Below are positions 50,404 to 53,412 of a stretch of DNA of 53,412 nucleotides, one piece after another (the first letter of the stretch is position 1; the number at the start of each line of letters is the position of its first letter). The notes under the pieces were generated by a model. That model saw only the letters and a list, made by a program, of their open reading frames with translations. It did not search any database and was not told the DNA's origin. This DNA is from Nitrospirota bacterium (GTDB lineage Bacteria > Nitrospirota > JAOUDF01), in contig JAOUDF010000001.1 of the NCBI GenBank assembly GCA_029859385.1, positions 1 through 53,412 on the forward strand. Reading direction: 5' to 3'. The position numbers and the translations under genes are program-made.

Positions 50404-50429
50404 GGGGTCAATTCTTTATTATTGACAAA
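50404..50429 (+). repeat. Left inverted repeat of the transposase element
   Basis: 26 bp, starting GGGGTCAATTC and ending ATTGACAAA, identical to the reverse complement of 51425-51450. It contains the hairpin GTCAAT/ATTGAC with an 8-nt loop. Confidence 0.88.
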
Positions 50430-50456
50430 ACCGTCTGCTGAAAGATTTATAGAGCC

Positions 50457-51446
50457 ATGTCCCGTCCCTTGAGAATCCAGTATCCCGGTGCAGTCTATCA
50501 CGTCACCTGCCGCGGCAACGAACGGAAGGACATCTTCCGCGACGACGCCGACCGGGAGCGGTTTGTGTCGCTATTGGAGCAGTCTGCGGAGATATACTCG
50601 GTGACGGTGTACGCCTATGTGCTGATGACGAACCATTTTCATCTGCTGGTGGAGACGCCGCTGGGCAACCTTGGTGAATTCATGCGGCGGTTCAATATCA
50701 GCTATACGGGGTACTTCAACCGTCGGCACGGCCGGGTGGGGCATTTGTACCAGGGGCGCTACACAAGCCTTTTGGTGGACAAGGATGAATACCTGACGAC
50801 GGTGTCGCGGTATATCCATCTGAACCCGGTGCGGACAAAGGTATGGAGCGGCAAGACGGTGGAAGAGAAAGCCTCTTTCCTTGACGGCTACCAATGGAGC
50901 AGCCTGCCGGGGTATTGCGAGAAGAAGAAGCGAGAGAAGTTTATCGATTACGCGCTTGTGCTTGAGCCCTACGGGGGAGACAGTGCCGGCGCCCGACGCC
51001 GGTATCGGGATGCGCTGCTGGGCGAGATATCGTCGCCGCAGGAGTTGAAGAAGCAGGTGGTGGGGCAGAGCATCCTTGGGGGCGATGAGTTTGTCCGCTG
51101 GGTGAAGGAAAAGCTTGGCGATCGGGGCGCCGACCGGGAATGCCCGCCACTGCGGGCGGTGGTGTCATATAACGCACAGGATGAAATACTTGCGGCCGTG
51201 GCGTCGGCGACCGGCAAGACGATAGGGCAGATAAAGTCCGATCGGGGTGTTGTACGTCAGATAGCCATGGAGCTTTTGGCGCGGGTTGGGGGCCTCAAGG
51301 GCAAGGAGATAGGCGAACTCTTGGGGGTTGACTACAGCACGGTAAGCGTGGGGCGAAAGCGGCTGCGGGACACACTAGCGAGCGACAGGGCGGCAAAGCG
51401 GCTTTTGGAGAGGGTTGAGGGGACTTTGTCAATAATAAAGAATTGA
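50457..51446 (+). CDS. REP-associated tyrosine transposase (Y1_Tnp) with DnaA domain IV-like C-terminus
   Basis: This 329-residue protein opens MSRPLRIQYPGAVYHVTCRG, the RAYT signature. The HUH motif is HFH in TNHFHLLVETP (about 60-70) and the catalytic tyrosine is probably that of SRYIHLNPVRTKV (about 121-133). The C-terminal half (about 230-310) reads DEILAAVASATGKTIGQIKS, then QIAMELLARV, GLKGKEIGELLG and VDYSTV, strongly resembling DnaA domain IV, where the last motif is usually GRDHSTV. The stop codon and last codons lie inside the right inverted repeat. Confidence 0.9.
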   Translation: MSRPLRIQYPGAVYHVTCRGNERKDIFRDDADRERFVSLLEQSAEIYSVTVYAYVLMTNHFHLLVETPLGNLGEFMRRFNISYTGYFNRRHGRVGHLYQGRYTSLLVDKDEYLTTVSRYIHLNPVRTKVWSGKTVEEKASFLDGYQWSSLPGYCEKKKREKFIDYALVLEPYGGDSAGARRRYRDALLGEISSPQELKKQVVGQSILGGDEFVRWVKEKLGDRGADRECPPLRAVVSYNAQDEILAAVASATGKTIGQIKSDRGVVRQIAMELLARVGGLKGKEIGELLGVDYSTVSVGRKRLRDTLASDRAAKRLLERVEGTLSIIKN

Positions 51447-51450
51447 CCCC
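51425..51450 (+). repeat. Right inverted repeat of the transposase element
   Basis: 26 bp, perfectly complementary to the left end. It encodes the last residues (SIIKN) and the TGA of the transposase. A run of six C, GT and six G follows directly (51447-51460). Confidence 0.88.
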
Positions 51451-51501
51451 CCGTGGGGGGCCCCCTATGGAGGACCCCCAGCATAGGGAGTATATTTTAC
51501 T

Positions 51502-51520
51502 TGCTCCCACTTTGGGAGCA
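51502..51520. promoter_or_regulatory. Palindrome upstream of higB, candidate operator
   Basis: TGCTCCCA (51502-51509) and TGGGAGCA (51513-51520) form a perfect 8-bp dyad with a 3-bp centre, 15 bp before the higB ATG. A TATATTTT at 51491 just upstream could be a -10. HigA-type antitoxins repress their own operon by binding such sites; this is inferred. Confidence 0.55.
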
Positions 51521-51535
51521 TGGTAAGGTTTGCCT

Positions 51536-51829
51536 ATGCGAATTATAGCCCGGAAGGCCTTGAGAGAGTTCTGGTCGCTGCACTCAGACGCCGAGCAGCC
51601 ATTGAGGGCATGGTATGAAGATGCAAGGCATGCTGAATGGGAAACCCCGTCGGACATCAAGGCTGCCTATCGCAATGCCAGTATTGTTGGCAACAACAGG
51701 GTTGTGTTCAATATTAAAGGTAACACTTACCGCCTTGTCGTCGCGGTGAACTATGCTGTGGGTGTGGTTTATATCCGCTTCGTTGGCACGCATCAGGAAT
51801 ACGACAGGATTGACGCTGCGATTGTTTAG
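51536..51829 (+). CDS. higB: HigB-type mRNA interferase toxin
   Basis: The ATG at 51536 gives 97 residues (MRIIARKALREFWSLHSDAE). RIIARKALREFW, AWYEDARHAEWETPSDIKAA and NKGNTYRLVVAVNY-like (NIKGNTYRLVVAVNYAVGVV) followed by RFVGTHQEYDRID are the HigB family signatures. These toxins cleave mRNA on ribosomes. A TTG two codons earlier is possible but less well placed. The toxin-first order with the antitoxin 14 bp downstream is characteristic of higBA. Confidence 0.9.
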   Translation: MRIIARKALREFWSLHSDAEQPLRAWYEDARHAEWETPSDIKAAYRNASIVGNNRVVFNIKGNTYRLVVAVNYAVGVVYIRFVGTHQEYDRIDAAIV

Positions 51830-51843
51830 GATGGAGAAACAAG

Positions 51844-52218
51844 ATGCTGAAAATTAAACCAATCAGGACTTCAAAGGACCATGAGGCGGCGCTTGCCGAG
51901 ATTGATCGGCTGTTTAGCGCTACGCCGGGCACACCGGACGGAGATCGTCTGGAGATACTGATAACGCTGGTTGAGGCCTATGAGGAGAAGAACCAGCCTG
52001 TTCTCCCCCCCGATCCTGTCGAAGCAATACTGTACCATATGGAGAGCCGGGGTCTTACAAGAAGCGACCTCGAACCTTATATCGGCAGCAGGGCCAGGGT
52101 CTCGGAGGTGTTAAACCGCAGACGCCCGCTTTCCATTGAAATGATCCGACGCCTGCATCAAGGATTGGGTATCCCACTGGAATCTCTGATTCAGCCGTAT
52201 CAACTGAAGGCGGCGTGA
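51844..52218 (+). CDS. higA: HigA-type antitoxin with helix-turn-helix
   Basis: This 124-residue protein has an N-terminal part that would bind HigB (MLKIKPIRTSKDHEAALAEI, then LEILITLVEAYEEKN) and a C-terminal HTH (about 68-115) with SRGLTRSDLEPYIGSRARVS and EVLNRRRPLSIEMIRRLHQG. HigA neutralises HigB and represses the operon. GGAGAAACAAG lies before the ATG. The pair is next to a transposase and a toxin locus. Confidence 0.92.
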   Translation: MLKIKPIRTSKDHEAALAEIDRLFSATPGTPDGDRLEILITLVEAYEEKNQPVLPPDPVEAILYHMESRGLTRSDLEPYIGSRARVSEVLNRRRPLSIEMIRRLHQGLGIPLESLIQPYQLKAA

Positions 52219-52276
52219 CTATCCAGGAAAACTCCACGCCTGAACCTTGTCGTTCATATAGAAAGCCCCTGTTCTA

Positions 52277-53412
52277 TTGCGAAATATAACCCTTAAAAAG
52301 AACGAAGAACGCCGCGTCCTCGGTGGTCATCCGTGGATATTCAGCAATGAGATTGCCGATGGCCTGAAGCAGATCGCGCCGGGCGAAGTTGTGGAGATAT
52401 ACGACTGGCGCGGCCGATTTGTGGGGAGGGGGTATGCCAACCCCCGGTCGCTCATTGCGGTAAGGATACTGAGCCGCGACCGGGCCACGGCAATAGGTCG
52501 GGATTTTTTCCGGCAGCGGCTGGAAGAGGCCCTTGCCTATCGACGTCGCGTGGCGCCTGGCGAAACCGCGTATCGCCTGGTATTCGGAGAGGGTGACTTT
52601 CTGCCGGGACTTATCATCGACCGCTACGGCGATTATCTGGTGATCCAGAGCCTTACCGCCGGCATGGAGCAGTGGCTGGAGGTGATCGCCGATATCCTCG
52701 AAGAGCTTCTTTCGCCTGTTGCCATTATCCTTCGGAACGATGCATCGGTGCGAGAGCTGGAGGGGATGCCGCAGGAGAAAAGGGTCTTGAGGGGCACGCT
52801 TGAAGGGCCGGTGGAGATACGGGAAGGGGGGCTGCGGCTTCGGGTGAATCTGCTGGAAGGGCAGAAGACCGGCTTCTTTCTCGACCAGCGGGAGAACCGG
52901 TTTGTGCTGGAGAAGGAAAGCCGGGGGCTGCGCGTGCTGGACTGCTTTACCTATGTGGGTGCATGGGCTCTACATGCCGCCCTTGGGGGTGCGACAGAGG
53001 TGATCGGGCTGGATGCCTCGGCCCGGGCGGTGGAGGATGCCACGGCCAACGCGGCGCTGAACGGTCTGGAGAACATCTGCCGGTTTGGCCGGGCGGATGT
53101 CTTTGATGAGCTGCCCCGTCTTGCAGCGGCCGGGGAGAAGTTCGATTGCGTGGTCCTCGACCCCCCTGCCTTTGTAAAGAGCAAGGCCAAGATAAAGGAG
53201 GCGGTGAAAGGGTACCGCGAAATAAACCTCCGGGGGCTCAAGCTTATTGAACCCGGTGGCCTGCTTGTTACCTGTTCATGTTCCTATCATATTGACAGAA
53301 GCACCTTTCTCGCTATCATAGCCGATGCCGCCGCCGATGCGGGGCGACGTCTCCGTCTCGTGGAATGCAGATCGCAAGGGCGGGACCACCCGGTAAACCC
53401 GGCGGTGCCGGA
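52277..53412 (+). CDS. RlmI-like class I SAM-dependent rRNA methyltransferase, 3' partial
   Basis: The frame is open from 52262, just after an in-frame TAG at 52259, to the window edge. TTG at 52277 is the only usual start before the conserved ITLKKNEERRVLGGHPWIFS, so it is the likely start. An N-terminal PUA domain (about 1-75) is followed by an RFM-type catalytic domain. That domain has GEGDFLPGLIIDRYGDYLVI, LLEGQKTGFFLDQRENR, LDCFTYVGAWALHAALGG (SAM motif) and DPPAFVKSKAK with GYREINLRGLKL. These are the signatures of 23S rRNA m5C methyltransferase RlmI/YccW. About 378 codons are visible, and QGRDHPVNPAVPG shows that little of the C-terminus is missing. Exact target base unknown. Confidence 0.92.
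   Translation, partial: MRNITLKKNEERRVLGGHPWIFSNEIADGLKQIAPGEVVEIYDWRGRFVGRGYANPRSLIAVRILSRDRATAIGRDFFRQRLEEALAYRRRVAPGETAYRLVFGEGDFLPGLIIDRYGDYLVIQSLTAGMEQWLEVIADILEELLSPVAIILRNDASVRELEGMPQEKRVLRGTLEGPVEIREGGLRLRVNLLEGQKTGFFLDQRENRFVLEKESRGLRVLDCFTYVGAWALHAALGGATEVIGLDASARAVEDATANAALNGLENICRFGRADVFDELPRLAAAGEKFDCVVLDPPAFVKSKAKIKEAVKGYREINLRGLKLIEPGGLLVTCSCSYHIDRSTFLAIIADAAADAGRRLRLVECRSQGRDHPVNPAVP

Larger units (their letters stand above)
50404..51450 (+). mobile_element. REP-associated tyrosine transposase element with perfect 26-bp inverted ends
   Basis: The left end (50404-50429) begins GGGGTCAATTC and the right end (51425-51450) is its exact reverse complement over 26 bp. Each end also contains a small palindrome GTCAAT-N8-ATTGAC that can form a hairpin. 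The unit holds one transposase gene. No target duplication is evident, as expected for HUH enzymes that act on single strands. Confidence 0.85.

Noticed and set aside
51447..51480. GC-rich palindrome after the transposase as a terminator
   Set aside because: Six C, GT and six G would leave too small a loop, and no T-run follows; it may just be low-complexity sequence.

Overview
The window looks like the chromosome of a flagellated Gram-negative bacterium, most likely a Geobacter-type (Desulfuromonadales/Geobacterales) deltaproteobacterium. The reasons are a flhB-flhA-flhF-flhG-fliA flagellar block linked to sigma-54 and sigma-28 type promoters, a small type II secretion operon whose secretin is a lipoprotein with N-terminal TPRs and a C-terminal cohesin-like domain (a layout known from Geobacter), and an rpsB-tsf-pyrH-frr block. 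The lineage is inferred from gene content and not from a marker gene. Nearly every gene reads on the + strand.

Positions 1-7768 are a surface-sugar locus: a 5'-truncated TPR/O-GlcNAc-transferase-like glycosyltransferase, then rfbF and rfbG (CDP-glucose to CDP-4-keto-6-deoxyglucose), a C-methyltransferase, a 3,5-epimerase-like protein, a sugar N-formyltransferase, a CmcI-like methyltransferase and a PLP sugar aminotransferase. They overlap translationally and lie directly before the flagellar filament genes. A branched, N-formylated amino sugar for flagellin is the likely product (inference).

Positions 7800-27142 are flagellar: fliD, a FliT/FlgN-like chaperone, fliC, flaG, fliS and a short FlgM-like gene, then flhB, flhA, flhF, flhG, an HDOD gene, fliA, two small genes, two HD-GYP proteins (the second with a broken HD dyad), a FliK-like protein with an internal duplication, and a REC-GGDEF protein. 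Sigma-28 promoters with exact 11-bp spacers precede fliD and fliC, a sigma-54 promoter precedes flhB, and the fliC leader has a CsrA-like hairpin. An intrinsic terminator closes the block.

Positions 27191-32902 are housekeeping genes: a Nudix hydrolase, oligoendopeptidase F, rpsB, tsf, pyrH and frr. A strong intrinsic terminator sits between rpsB and tsf. Positions 32967-43809 hold a TPR lipoprotein and a compact type II secretion/pseudopilus operon: gspF, gspE, pilM-, pilN-, pilO- and pilP-like genes, the cohesin secretin and three pseudopilin-like genes.

Positions 44204-52218 are accessory DNA. A 1902-residue Sec-exported SpvB/FG-GAP/RHS protein has a variable tip whose spaced W, E, W and E residues match the CD38/ADP-ribosyl cyclase family. 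It overlaps a 105-residue candidate immunity gene. Next come a REP-associated tyrosine transposase with a DnaA domain IV-like C-terminus, bounded by perfect 26-bp inverted repeats, and a higBA toxin-antitoxin pair. The window ends inside an RlmI-like rRNA methyltransferase. The polymorphic toxin/immunity pair and the transposase element are the best candidates for new biology.
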